Origin: Symbiodinium natans | Taxonomy: Eukaryota; Sar; Dinophyceae; Suessiales; Symbiodiniaceae | Reading direction: 5' to 3' | DNA: 64,000 nt | Assembly: GCA_905221605.1 (NCBI GenBank) | Contig: CAJNDS010002645.1 | Span: 255,854-319,853, forward strand | In this document: positions 52,425 to 64,000 of the stretch, in pieces | Layout: every line of letters begins with the position of its first letter | Numbering within the stretch: position 1 is the stretch's first letter | The notes under the pieces: model-generated | Database searches by the model: none | The model's input: only the letters and a program-made list of their open reading frames with translations | Told to the model about the DNA's origin: nothing | Position numbers and translations under genes: made by a program

Positions 52425-52805
52425 ATGGTACCTCTTTGGGATGTCGGGATCCGTGAATCAGGCTGAGGTTCAAGCCACTGGTCCAGCATTTTGGCCTTCA
52501 TCTTCGTGCAAAAGACCCAGGGACTCCGCGTCCAGTTCTGTGCATGCTGCAGCCACTCCTCCTCCAGCGGGCTGGAGGCGTAAAGCCTCAGAGCCAGAAC
52601 TTCTGTATGGTCAGTTCTCTAAATTACGGTCCTTCTGGGTCCCCGAAATAAGAGGGCCCGCCTTGAAAAAGCAACCCCAAAAAGGGCAATGACTTAGAGA
52701 AATCACCCTATGCTTCCATACATTGTCCAACGGTCGTTGAAGAGCTAAGGCTCGCACGGCTTGGAAGGATTTGCGGGGAAAAAGGTGTGCCTTAGCCATG
52801 GGCTT

Positions 52806-52866
52806 TAAGGTTTAGGGTTTAGGGTTTAAGGTTTAGGGTCTAGGGTTTAGGGTTTAGGGTTTAGGA
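52806..52866. repeat. TTTAGGG cluster
   Basis: Eight TTTAGGG-like units with AAGG and CTAGGG variants. Confidence 0.9.
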
Positions 52867-53882
52867 TTGGTTCCGGGTGAGGGTCGAGTCTCAAAGATCT
52901 GGGCTTTCGGGCGCGCGTCAAAGCCTTAATCTGTGCTGCTCTTGCCTGCGTCCTAGATACCAATATCTTGATGTGAAGGGATCTGTCACCATTGTGGGCT
53001 CCCCAGACATGTCCTGACAACTTGCAACAGCATCTGCGGGATCCGCTTGCTTGAACTGCTACTTCCAGATCTCGCAGCGGTCCTCCAAAGCAGGGTGCGC
53101 GATGTCGATCATGAGGAGGGTCCGCGGCAGATTGTTCACAGAGGAATATGTGGCCTTGTGCTGCACGCTCTCATCAAACCAGAAGCATTCACCTCCAGAG
53201 GCTCCCCGATTCTTCTTTGGAGCGGGGCTTGCATCGCAGGGTGCCTTTTTGCTTACTGCAGCTGGTATATTGAGTATATTGCCTCATGTTCCATTTGAGA
53301 GGTGAGGGGACAATGGTTGGAAGCCATACATTGAGGCCGTCTTGTACTCTGAGCGTCAAGAGCCAGAAGATTTTGCAACATTGCAGAACCTTCAGAGCCA
53401 CTTTCCATGCTGGCCCCTGTTGCATCCACATCCCACGCCTTCTTGGTGTCGCCTCTGTGGGTTCCCAGCCACTTCAAGGATCGAAGCGCCATCGGGCCTC
53501 GGATCTGCAGACTTCCACAAACTGCAAAAGAAGCCTCTTTCCTACACAGGCTGGTTGAAGTTACGACGGGCAAGTTCGATATGCCTCGAAACCCAGCGGC
53601 AGTGCCACCGGGCAGTGGAGCCTCAGGCGCCCCTGCACTGCAGAGGCATGTGGCTCGATGGAGGACCGGGGACCGAAGACCTCACAGAAACATCGCGCAC
53701 TTGCCCGACTCCACGGAGATAGATGGGAGGACAAAGGCATGCAGAGGTTTCGCAGAGTCAAAACGCTCAGCTAGATCTGGAATAGGGCACCCGCCCTAAA
53801 CTGAGCCGCCGTGCCGTGGAGATTGTGGCAGCAATTACCGTGAAACCCTCCGTCTCAAGGATCTCCTTCATTCGCACAAGTA

Positions 53883-54312
<430 letters not shown>

Positions 54313-54639
54313 CGCTGCGCGCGCTCACACATTCAGTCACTCATTCACTCACTCACTAACTCACGCACCCGCCCACCCACCCATCCACCCATCCACCATC
54401 CACCCACGCACGCGCGCTTGCACTCTTGCACGCTTTCCACGCCATGATCCAGTGATCGCTTTGCCAGCAGACCCTACTTGTATGATGCTTAACTTAGAAA
54501 ATGTACTCAGGCAGGTTCGACTTGGTGTGCTGATGCAAAGCGAGCCTGCAAGCCAGTCGCTATTTACATGGCATGAATGGTCGTTACGGTCCGGTCTGAA
54601 AGGCACTGCTTTCGTGAGTTCCCAAAACTGATTCTTGCC

Positions 54640-57600
54640 CACCCCCATTCTACCAAAGCCAAATTGCTGCGAGCGTGTGATGAAGGAACGTGATCCTCGA
54701 GTTTGCTGTGAAGTTGAGAGGCCCTATTCAGCTTCACGCCGTCTCCTTGATGGCACGGCAGGTCAAAGGTATCTGCGCAGAGCAGGGCTTGTCGCGTCCG
54801 ATGATGAGGCCAGTCTGTCGTCAGGTTGCATGGATTGCGCGTAGCATTGGGGTTTCCCAGTATCTTTCCTTGGTACTGCAGCTCCTTTGTTGGGATGCCC
54901 TTGACTAAATACATCTCGCGACGAGTGTCATGGTGATGGCAATGTAAGGGGCTCAGTGAAGAAACAGGCCTCCCAAAAGCCTGCGTAGCGAACAGTTCGT
55001 GGAAAAAGCCCTGGCAACACCTGGCCGTGGGCATAAGTTAGACTCAGTGGATACCAGGCCGATGACGACTGAAACCTTTGCCGGAATGAGAACGCAAGAC
55101 AGCCAACAGTAACAGTCTGCCGCCAGCAATCGGCGAAACCCCTGAAAGCTTGCTCGTCTTGCTCTCTGCACACGAGCTATATATTTTTGCCATCCGGGCC
55201 TCAGTGCAGTTGGCCCCCACAGGGCAAGGTGAGCTATGAGCGGTGTAAGGAATCTTTGCCCTTCCAGCGCGCAAAGGCAGGGCCGATGTGGGCAGTGCTG
55301 GGAGGCTTCAGGATTGCTCATGCGCTCATTGCAGCTCAAATGTTTCCAACATAACCTTACAACTTAAACTGACTGCATCCGTTTCCTCTGTAAGCGCTAC
55401 GTGAGGCTGTTGTTGGCGTTGCGATGCAGGAGTCTGTGTGGAGAAGTTGCATACAGAGTTCCAGTCTCCAGGAAGACGCACTAAGCCTGGGCTGTAGACC
55501 TACAAAGTGCAAAGAACCCAAAACCAGTCTCAACATGCTTCAACATGCTTCAATATGCTACTGTCACATGGTCAATCCGGGAAACCAGACCTGGACTCTC
55601 ACCCACCTGTCCCGAACCTGCCACAACCCAAGCGCCGGGGTTGCGCCAAAAGCTTGAAATGGTGTCCGACGGAAGCCCGCCTCAGCAGCTCCGTCTGGAG
55701 CTCCTGCCCAAACCGTGAAGGATGTGCAAACCACAGTCCCGCCTTCTAAACGCTGGGACCAGCACTGCCTTTCAAAACCAGATTCTGCACTCTAAGACCC
55801 GCCTTTTACCTGATATGGGCCTTGGGATCTGCAGGGTTGTAAACACTGTAACTCTTTCTCTGGGGATGTGAAACAAGACATGTTTCACGATGTAGTTCTA
55901 CGAGATGAGCCGAACCGCTTGGTCTTGGAGAGCTTCCCCCCGTACTTCAAGCATCTAGGTGACAGCATCCTCCTATTCCAGACAATCTGGCAGCCGAAGT
56001 GTGGACAACTTCTGCCACATAGCCTGGATAGCAAAGCCGCTTGTCTACGCTTCACGCGCACAGCGTGAGGCAGGCTCCTCGAGGCGAGCAGCGAAAGCAG
56101 CCGCTGCACGCGGAAGGCGAGAGTCCAGCTCCGGGCCTCTTCAAAGTTTGCAAGGTTTGACAACAGGAGCCACAACCAGCCACTTCGCATACCTTCCGGA
56201 GAAGCAGCCGTCATCCTTGGCAACGTAATGGTTGCAGTATTTTACGTTGCAGTACTGCGCACCGTGTTCTGCGACCCAATTGCCGAAAGCCCTGGCCTGG
56301 CCTAGAAGCCTCACATGCCGCGACCTACCATGACTTGCCGAGCTACAGGAACCAAACATAGCCAAACCTGCCGTTCTACATCGTACATTACATCGTACAT
56401 TACATCATGCATTACATCGTACTACCCTGTTAGGTACCCAAAACCCACCCTCAGTCTGCGTCCCCGATCCAACGGAGGGGGAGGAATGTTCTTCTCGTTT
56501 TCCAAACGGCTCAAGCTGAAACCCTTCTAAACATTGCATGCAGGAAGTGCCGCACGCATTCAAGAGCACGGGAAGTGACAGATTTTGCTGCTGATCCCTC
56601 CATGTTATGGACCGCTAGTGTCGCTAATGGAAGGACGGTTTATACTTGATCCGTTCCTGCTGCACCGAGCCCAGATGAGACCACTAGCGAAGAGGTGTGG
56701 GTCCCTCAATTTGGTGTCGCCATCCCTGCCTGTCGTGTCCATTCAAAGGCTTGCTAAGGGAGTGGTGGCATGTACATTTTGATCCTCCCGGTCCCGCCCA
56801 TCCCACATGAAACCCTTCTGGCGGCAGGCATGGAGTTGATGTTTGATCCCTCCCCTTCCTGTCAGGTCAATTTTGTGAGGCTTGTTGCTTGGGTTCGAGA
56901 ACGGTCTGTCACGGTGGTCCGAAATGTTCTGTCTTGGCGCCTTGGGGCTCTGCGAGATGGTTCTGGTACTCTGAAAGATTCTTTTGCTCTACTCTGTTTC
57001 TGGATTTTCATGCGGCGAGCAAGCCCGCGCAGGCCCAGGACAGGCCATTAAATCCAAACAATTCCCTCAAGCGCTTTGTTTGGACACAGTACCGACACCT
57101 CTGAGTGACTAAGAGATGCGTCTTGTCCGCAAAAAAATTCCTGCAAAGTGAGGTTGACAAAACACTTCCGGAACTTCGCGAAGCCCTGTGAAGCTTCGGA
57201 CACTGTGTCTGCGCTACATATCCCAGAGCTTGGGCATGCGGGGTGGGCCTGGAAACGGATTGAAGGGCAGCGCAGGCCAGAAGAGGTGAGGCCTCTGGTC
57301 CGGGTGGCCTTGTCTGCGCTGTGTTTGGCATACTTGAACCCGAGCCGGAAGAATCAACAGCAACACTGCCTGAATAGGGTTTGGCTTTTGGGACTTGGCA
57401 TACAAGGTAATGGCTCATTCAGAAATGCCATAATTCTCTGGCATACGAACCCAATACAGAGCGTCTTCCTTCGTTAGCCAGGGTTTCAGGTCTCAGGCGG
57501 CCAGGGCTTACATCAGCGGGGCAAGAAGGAGGAATAGCAAACATCACCAACCCTGACACAAGACTTGAACAGAAGTAAACTGCGCCTTTCAGTAGGATGA
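54640..57600. other. No gene recognised
   Basis: Ordinary composition with many short frames but no connectable exons. 56370-56425 has four units of about 13 bp (TACATCGTACATT); 55535-55562 has three CAACATGCTT-type units. Minus-strand fragments near 57010-57070 could be exons, but are unsupported. Confidence 0.4.
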
Positions 57601-57619
57601 GCAAAGACGCATGAAGAGA

Positions 57620-58083
57620 CTCCACTCATGCTTCCTCCGTGGGTTCCAGGGTGTTGCAAGCAAGGGGCTCCAAAGGCCTCGCTTGACAGCCCCGGCCGCG
57701 AGTTCCTTGGCCTCCCTCGCGAGGCCAAGGGACTCCATGTGGTGGATGGCCTGGGAAGCTTCTTCAAAGGTCGTTGCGTCGGTGATGGGCTAGCCTACTG
57801 AAAAGCTCTTTCAACAGCTCATCGTTAATACCCGACGTCGTCGTAGTGGCAAAGGGAACCATCCCAACGGCGCCCTGCCCATTGTCCAAGAGGCCCGGTT
57901 GAGGAGCGCCCTCGACTCCGGCGCTTGTGTGACGGCCTGCCGGGAATGAAGAACGGAGGCACCCCAATCATGGCAAGACAAAGCCTAGGAGGCACATGTT
58001 CTTTTCGGGTTCCGCATGGCCTCCCGCCAGAGCTCCAGGGCCTCGGGCGCAGTGCCCAGCTGTGCCGCCAGGGCAGCCCGGAT
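57620..58083 (-). CDS. Unassigned helical coding segments
   Basis: Exon-like segment about 57996-58083 follows CTCCCCAG and reads IRAALAAQLGTAPEALELWR then EAMRNPKR. Segment about 57640-57792 reads ITDATTFEEASQAIHHMESL, GLAREAKELAAGAVKRGLW, with strong coding composition. Between them, 57800-57935 is open in three frames and the join is unsolved. The gene is on the same strand as the others. It could be a helical-repeat protein; no family recognised. Confidence 0.4.
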
Positions 58084-59807
58084 CTGGGGAGCAGATGGTG
58101 AAATGATGTGAAGTGGTGTGAAATGAGTCGCAGAATGAGTCGGTGTAATTTCGGTGTCATGTCGAATGGCCACGATCAAAAAAAACGCCAACGGAAAGCC
58201 AAGGTTTGCACAGTACCGCAGCTATAGGAATTGTCCAACGATTAACGAGAGAGCCCACATCCTGAGCCACCTGATCATCAGGCCTTGCAAGCCCTGCATC
58301 GTCCCCGACCCTGAACACTCTGCACCCCAAACCTCCCCACGGAATGAGACGTCCATCGCACGGCGGAGGAGGGCCACCACCCTTGCAGGGCAGGGCCCTA
58401 ACGGCATGAGCATCAAAGCTCAGGGTGTGCTCAATGCCAGGGTTAAAGCTTCAGGCTGCTTCTGGTCACTCTGTCAAATGCATCTGCAAAACTGCCCGCC
58501 AGACTCATCACTTGACACGGCTTACGGAGCCACATGATTCGACATGAAAGGACAACATGAGCATGTGTGAATTATGTTTGAAACGGTATTGACATGCAAG
58601 AGCGAACTAAACTTACACAAAGTTTCGCAAGCTTCTGAGTAAAGAATCACAGTGGCAGTGCTGTACTTGATTGTACAAAATACGAAAACCAAAAGAAAGT
58701 TTCAACGGCCTTATCATCTTCATAGAACGAGACGCTATAGGGGATTTAGCTGCATGTCAACACGCCGTCGACTGATGGCTCCTGATGCTGACGCTGGGGG
58801 GGGAGGGGTTGGTGTTTCCCAAGAGCACGTAGGAAGAGATTCGACTTGCAGTTCCATGGTCCATCTCCAGCACGAGGTACCCATTGCGCGCGACACTGGT
58901 TGCTAATTGGAGGCCTTCCTCGTCATGGTTTTAGGATTCTCAAGAGGCTCTGTGCTTCGCAACATGAAGCCCTGACCGATTCGAAAGGCCCTCATCGCGG
59001 GCCCAGCTACAATACGGCCTTCCGGCTATCAGAAACGAAGCATGCCATGCCCACCCGGGATTAAACTGCCAAGCACACGCGTGTGTAGGCAGTTGTGCCG
59101 TGCTGCTCTGTACGTGTGAGTACATGTGATTTCCTATGTAAATTGATATATAACAAATTGTGTGTGTGCGCATACATGATGCACGGCAGCGGCCTGTCCC
59201 GCAGCGCCGCCCGAGTCTTCTTCGCTGCCTCTGCGGCCTCCGGCATCCTTTTGCCAAGGCAAGGAAAAGGCTTGAGGTGGCTCACTGAGCCCGATGCGAC
59301 AACCAAGTTCAAGCCTGATGTTCAGATGGAGAAAGGGCAACACAGGGAAACCTCATGGATCCCGCCGGTGTCAAACCCCTAGCGAGGCGATTGCTCCAGC
59401 ATTTCATTTCTTTATGCGAATTTTGGAAGGCAACATGTTGGCACTGCCAAGAGAAAGAGCCATTGACCTGACTTCACCGTTTTCTCACCACCAAAGCACG
59501 CACACCCACTCAAGCAAAACATCTGTAACTGTAACCAACACACACACACACACACACAAAAAAAATCAAAAAAGCAACACCCACAAGCAAACTGAAAAGC
59601 TCTCGGATCTCTCGGTCAGGCCCCCGGTCCTGTACCAATACGGAGCCACTCCCAGGTTGCTGTGAGGCACGAGCTGGAGTGAAGGATCCTGTGATTCCAA
59701 GGCAGTGCCCCGCAACTGACCCACTCAGTGGCGCAACTTCACTGCTCTCTTTTCTTCGGAAATTTGGCTTTTGTTGTCCTATGAAAACAGACACCTCGCC
59801 TCGCAGT

Positions 59808-59875
59808 TGCAGTCGAAGACAACCGGCATCTTCTTGGCCTCGATGGATGCTGCAACGACGAGTGCGACCTGGGCT
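59808..59875 (-). CDS. Possible single exon
   Basis: After a GAGCCCAG acceptor the minus strand reads VALVVAASIEAKKMPVVFD then CNCEAR, and stops at a GTGTCT donor. Composition is coding-like. No neighbouring exon was found. Confidence 0.3.
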
Positions 59876-59999
59876 CGGCGAACTCCACGTGCTCCTTTTC
59901 GTGCTCCTTTTCGTGCTCTTTTGATGCTATGTCAGTGCTCTTTTGGAGCATTCGTTCAAAGTTTAGACTGGGCTCTGCCATACAAATTCTCGACAGGCG

Positions 60000-62900
60000 T
60001 CAACCAATAATATCAGCACCCGTCCCAAGCCAGCCGAGCCCTGAGCCCGAAATCCCATATGAAATCCTCAACGGCCTACATCTCAAAAAGCCTCAGTTGC
60101 CTCATCTTTGGGATTCAAGCGCAGCGCGATCCTCGCCTGGTAGGCTGCGCAGCTGCCTCATGAAATCAATCGGCAACCATGAGTACTAAATCCATGGGGT
60201 CCCAGAAGCTCGTGTGTACAACCATGTGTGATCATGTGTGACCCAGAGCGTTCCAAAAGTTACAAACCTCATGGCGGGCTCGATGCAAAAAGGCAAGGTT
60301 GTCTCGTAAACTGGCTAGCATTCAACATGGAGTCCGTCGATCATGACGATCATGAGGTGGCGGGGAAATAGCAGGGCAGTCCGTGGACATGCGGGCAGGC
60401 ACTCCAAGGACACTGTGCAGGATCTCCTGTGGCTCCGCAAGCAGGTATGGAAAGGATCAGGAATGCCGCCGCGGAGCGGTTTTGAGGTACGAAGGCCTGG
60501 GTCAGGGTTGGATTCCTTGAAAATACAGATAGTCGCAACTGGTGTGGGGGGCACAGAAGAAGCATAAAGGCTTTGGGACACGAGATAGAAAGGCGGTAGG
60601 AATGCGGGCACCTAAACACAAATGACGTCCATATTCTTGTGTCCATGTATTCTTACGGAAAAAATCTCAAGATGCAAAGTAATTAACCAGGACATACCAG
60701 GACTTCGGAGCTATAGGACCTAAACTCGCTGCGGAAAAGCGCATTCCTGCCAGCGTGCCATAGGCAATCTGCCATGTGCTCGCTAACACTGCCAGCATGT
60801 ACCTTCGTCCTAGATTGCACTTTGTCATCGCTTAGAAGTCAAGGAGATTTGCCGCTCAAGGAAGGCCCCTCGCCTGCCTCGCAGAGAGCTGCAAGCAACG
60901 CCCTGCAAGCAGGGCGTATACAAGTCACGCGAATCTTTCAGTTGCTGGTGTTTGAGGCCAACGGTTGGGGGGCCACTGCCAAATCCGAGCGATGGAGCTG
61001 GGGCGAGGTGGTGATGTTGCCGGCGGCTCACAAACCCTGCTGCGGTCGTCGTCTGCGTTGCTTTGGAAGGAAGTACGGAGCAAAAAGAGGACGGATACCG
61101 ACCGCGCCCGTGCCCAAGGCTGGAGAGGGCCGGACCTGGGCCGGCCAGGCTAAGCATCATGAGCATCATTCAGCTCAGGCGGAAATCGACCATTTACCGC
61201 GGTTTCCACGTTTAGCAAGAGACAGTGCGGACCCAATCCGTGAGCAACAGGCAAACTGGGCTCAACATGCTACAAACTGATTCAAGATGTATGGAAGGCG
61301 CAAAACAACGTGGAACGCCGGGAATGAAACCAGCTTTGGGAGTTCCCACTTCACAGGATAACAAAAAGCTAATGCTGAGCCGATACGCGCTCAGATCGAG
61401 CCTGCTTTGGCGTTTGGGACCGAAATTTAACAGCGAGGCACTTTGCAAGCACACCTTACCCAAACGGTGCCTGACGTCTAAAATCCGAGGCCCGGCCTCC
61501 CGCGGGCCCAGTGCGGCGACTGCCGCAGCGCGTCGGAGAGCGCCTCTTTAGGTATGATGCTTCTTTGTCAGGTTGCCCGAATAGCGCAGCTTTCTTGATG
61601 GTGTTGTGGCGATCTGTGGAAGTGGTGGTGCTTGCTGGTCTACGCCTACGGCCCTTTCCGGTGGCAACGGTGGTGGGGGTTCCGGGTGCTTGGCAGCAGC
61701 TGCAGCTGCAGAAGCACCAACAGCAAACAACGGCAACAGCAACGACAATGACGACAAGCAAGCCGAAACGACGACGAACACAACACCAACACCCGACACA
61801 AGACGCCACCAAACACAACACACCATACAGCCCAATGAGAAAAAAACAACACACTAACACCCACCACCAAAGCACAACACACAACACCGCCCGACGAGAA
61901 AAATGCATCACACAGACGACAGAAATAGAAGAGAACGACACGCAACATCACAACATGTCACAGCAACTCACGCTCACACACAGACGCACACACTCTCAGA
62001 TTAACCACCCTTTTCGGGGGCAAGCATCAGCTTGAGCTGTATTCCGCTTTCAATCTTCAACACGTTGCTGCACCAAATCTTCTGGAGTAGCTCCGGCCTC
62101 AAAAGCTTTCGAAACTCTGCTCATGAACCATTCATGAAGACAAGCTAGGTGTGATACAAACAAAGATGATGCACACTGTCTAAACGTCACGACAAAAGAG
62201 GGTAGCATTTGGAACATGCCAAGGGCCCTCAACAAACCCAAACCCTAAACTCCTTAAACCACATCACATCCGCGAAAGACCCAGCGTACACTTCTCGATT
62301 TGTGCTCGCACTTGAGCCCATCCGTTGGCCACGATTTGTGCGTGTCATCCTTGCTCAGGAGGACATGCATGCCCTCGCACGCACAATGTACTTGCTTCCA
62401 GCGTACTTGCTTCCAGCCTAACGCGCATACAGAGTCTCTGAAACAGCTGCAGGTGTACTTTCCGCATCCCCAAAGCTTGAAGTTTAGATTTGCGTTGAAC
62501 ATGGGCACGCAGTGGGTGCTGCGGCTGTGGTCCAGTACTGAGCACACCCGCAGCTCCCACACACCCCTAGATGCAATCAGATGCAAGCTATCGCTTTGGG
62601 CAGGCAACTCCGTTAGCCCTCGCCGCCCTCGGAGGCTAGTTTTCGTGATTTGTCGGGTGGAACAACAACAGCAGCAACAAACAGCCGCAACAACGACTCT
62701 GTGATAGCCCGAAGAGCAAAGTTAAGTTTCAGAGTCAACGCAGCAAAGGAATCACTACCATATGCATGTCTCAAACTTGGGGTCTGTCACTGGTTTTGTG
62801 ACCCCCATTCTCACTGTTGCAAACATACCTGGCAACAAGGCCATGCAAGGTTCAGTTGTCAACTGACACCTTTTAGTCTTGAAAAGACAAACGAAACTCG

Positions 62901-64000
62901 GGTGAAATGCCGGCCTCTTCCAGCGGGAGGTCGTGCGGGAGGTCCCTCTCTAGTTCCCTGGGATCACGGAGGGTTTTGAGGCTTTGAGTGTGGCTTCGCT
63001 ATGCTTCGCTATGCTTCGCTGTCCTCACATTCTCCTGGGACCTCTCTGCTGGTTCACGGTAGTCGCACTTTTTCTATTCTGACACCTTCTCAAAGGGATT
63101 TTTCTGCTTCAGGGAAGCTTAGAGTCTCTCCTGCTGGCCGTGTAATCACATGTCGATACATGTCACAACCTCCTGGTAAGTCAACATGCTAGTCAATCTC
63201 CGTTGTGAACGTGCCTACCTCTGGCACAGCAGCTGCAAGGATCATCTGGGAAAGGGTGCTCTGCACACATTGCCAAGGGACCATGCACATATGGGGGTGA
63301 ATGGTGGTGAACTAAATGGAAGGCTGTTGACGGCAGATGCTTGCGTTGAACCTGCATTGATGGTACGCGTGGCCAAGAAATTCGGCCGCGAAGCCACAGC
63401 GAAGGCTTGGGAGCCGGTGCAACACATTGCCGCAGGCCCAGCAGCCATAGCACTTTCATAAAGTGGAATCCTGGCCTTGCACATGTTCAACAATCACATG
63501 CATCCTCATTTGTTTATTGTGCTACAGTACAATTGTCTGAATACGAGACCTCTTCTTATTCGAGCGGTTGCTGCTGTTACTGCTGGTCTTCCCTCAACGA
63601 CATCGTGCCAAAACAGCTTGTAGATAGTCATGTTGTTACGCATGGCTGCTTGAAAGGCTCCGGTGGTTTGTTGGCAAAGGTCCCAAATCCTAAGTTCAGC
63701 GCTGTCGTTGTTGTTGTGGTTGTCGTGCTTGTTGTTGTTGGTAAAAATAAAGACTGGAGCCCCGTCTAGTTTAAAAAAATCAAGGGCACCGGGCGCGCTC
63801 TTTCCGGGAGCGCCCCGGGGGGGGGGGGGGGGGGAGGGCGGGTGGGAGGTTGTTGGGGGGTGGAGTGCATTCTTTGTTTTGTTGGGGTGGGGTGGGCGGG
63901 TGGGGGGGGGCGGATGAGTATGTTTCGTTGATGAAAACCCCAGCAACAGCCATAACAGAATCCGCGTTTTAACGGTTTCATGTTGATGGCCGAAAGCGGC
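60000..64000. other. No gene recognised; short repeats
   Basis: 61720-61990 is A/C-rich with ACAACACC/CACACA words (Thr/Gln/His frames). 62990-63022 has three CTTCGCTATG units. 63800-63920 is G-rich with a run of about 15 G. A 276 bp plus-strand frame at 63186-63461 has plausible composition but no motif or splice support. Confidence 0.4.

Noticed and set aside
52441-53799. Several 80-130 codon frames on both strands
   Set aside because: No domain, no consistent splice pairs and overlapping open frames on opposite strands.

Overview
The window reads as nuclear DNA of a dinoflagellate, most likely a Symbiodiniaceae-like alga. This is inference, resting on four things. (1) Genes are cut into many short exons whose introns start with GT, GC or GA, end in AG, and are nearly always followed by G. 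(2) Plant-type telomere repeats (TTTAGGG/CCCTAAA and decayed forms) are scattered throughout. (3) Every gene I could assemble lies on the minus strand. (4) The gene content (Sec61 alpha, a plastid-type VKOR-thioredoxin fusion, JmjC and ankyrin proteins) fits an alga. Most long open frames here are chance or microsatellite frames; the real genes show only after exons are joined by hand.

Layout, all genes on the minus strand, left to right. About 4.1-4.6 kb: putative glycosyltransferase exons. 5.4-7.5 kb: scattered unassigned exons. 8.1-11.7 kb: a polytopic membrane protein. 13.08-13.55 kb: the 3' end of an unknown gene. 13.98-15.88 kb: an LTO1-type VKOR-thioredoxin oxidoreductase. 16.86-22.49 kb: SEC61A, complete at 29 exons and 481 codons. 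23.2-23.6 kb: two helical exons of an unknown gene. 24.4-27.5 kb: a JmjC-like plus ankyrin protein. 28.5-31.3 kb: a protein with a LON substrate-binding-like domain. 35.66-40.36 kb: a protein with a TIR-like 'SHxW / WYDY / GWCRxE' region followed by ankyrin repeats. 44.14-46.13 kb (perhaps to 48.7 kb): an uncharacterised family I associate with dinoflagellates. 57.6-58.1 and 59.8 kb: further candidate exons.

Between the genes lie large repeat tracts. There is a poly-C and G-rich duplicated block (32.8-33.6 kb), a self-complementary CTA/TAG array (34.9-35.3 kb), a pyrimidine-rich tract (39.3-39.6 kb), a 26-30 bp minisatellite (41.6-42.06 kb), an AAT/AGT microsatellite framed by nine near-perfect palindromes (47.17-48.25 kb), a long TTTAGGG array (49.7 kb) and a roughly 400 bp (ACGC)n tract (53.9-54.3 kb). 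Short foldback elements recur at 2.8, 8.5 and 52.3 kb. No gene was identified on the plus strand, and I recognised no rRNA, tRNA, CRISPR array or prokaryotic operon.

The clear genes serve housekeeping roles (ER protein translocation, thiol oxidation) or are repeat-domain proteins of unknown partner; nothing suggests one shared pathway. Exon joins were made by eye from reading frame, phase and remembered family sequences and were not tested computationally.
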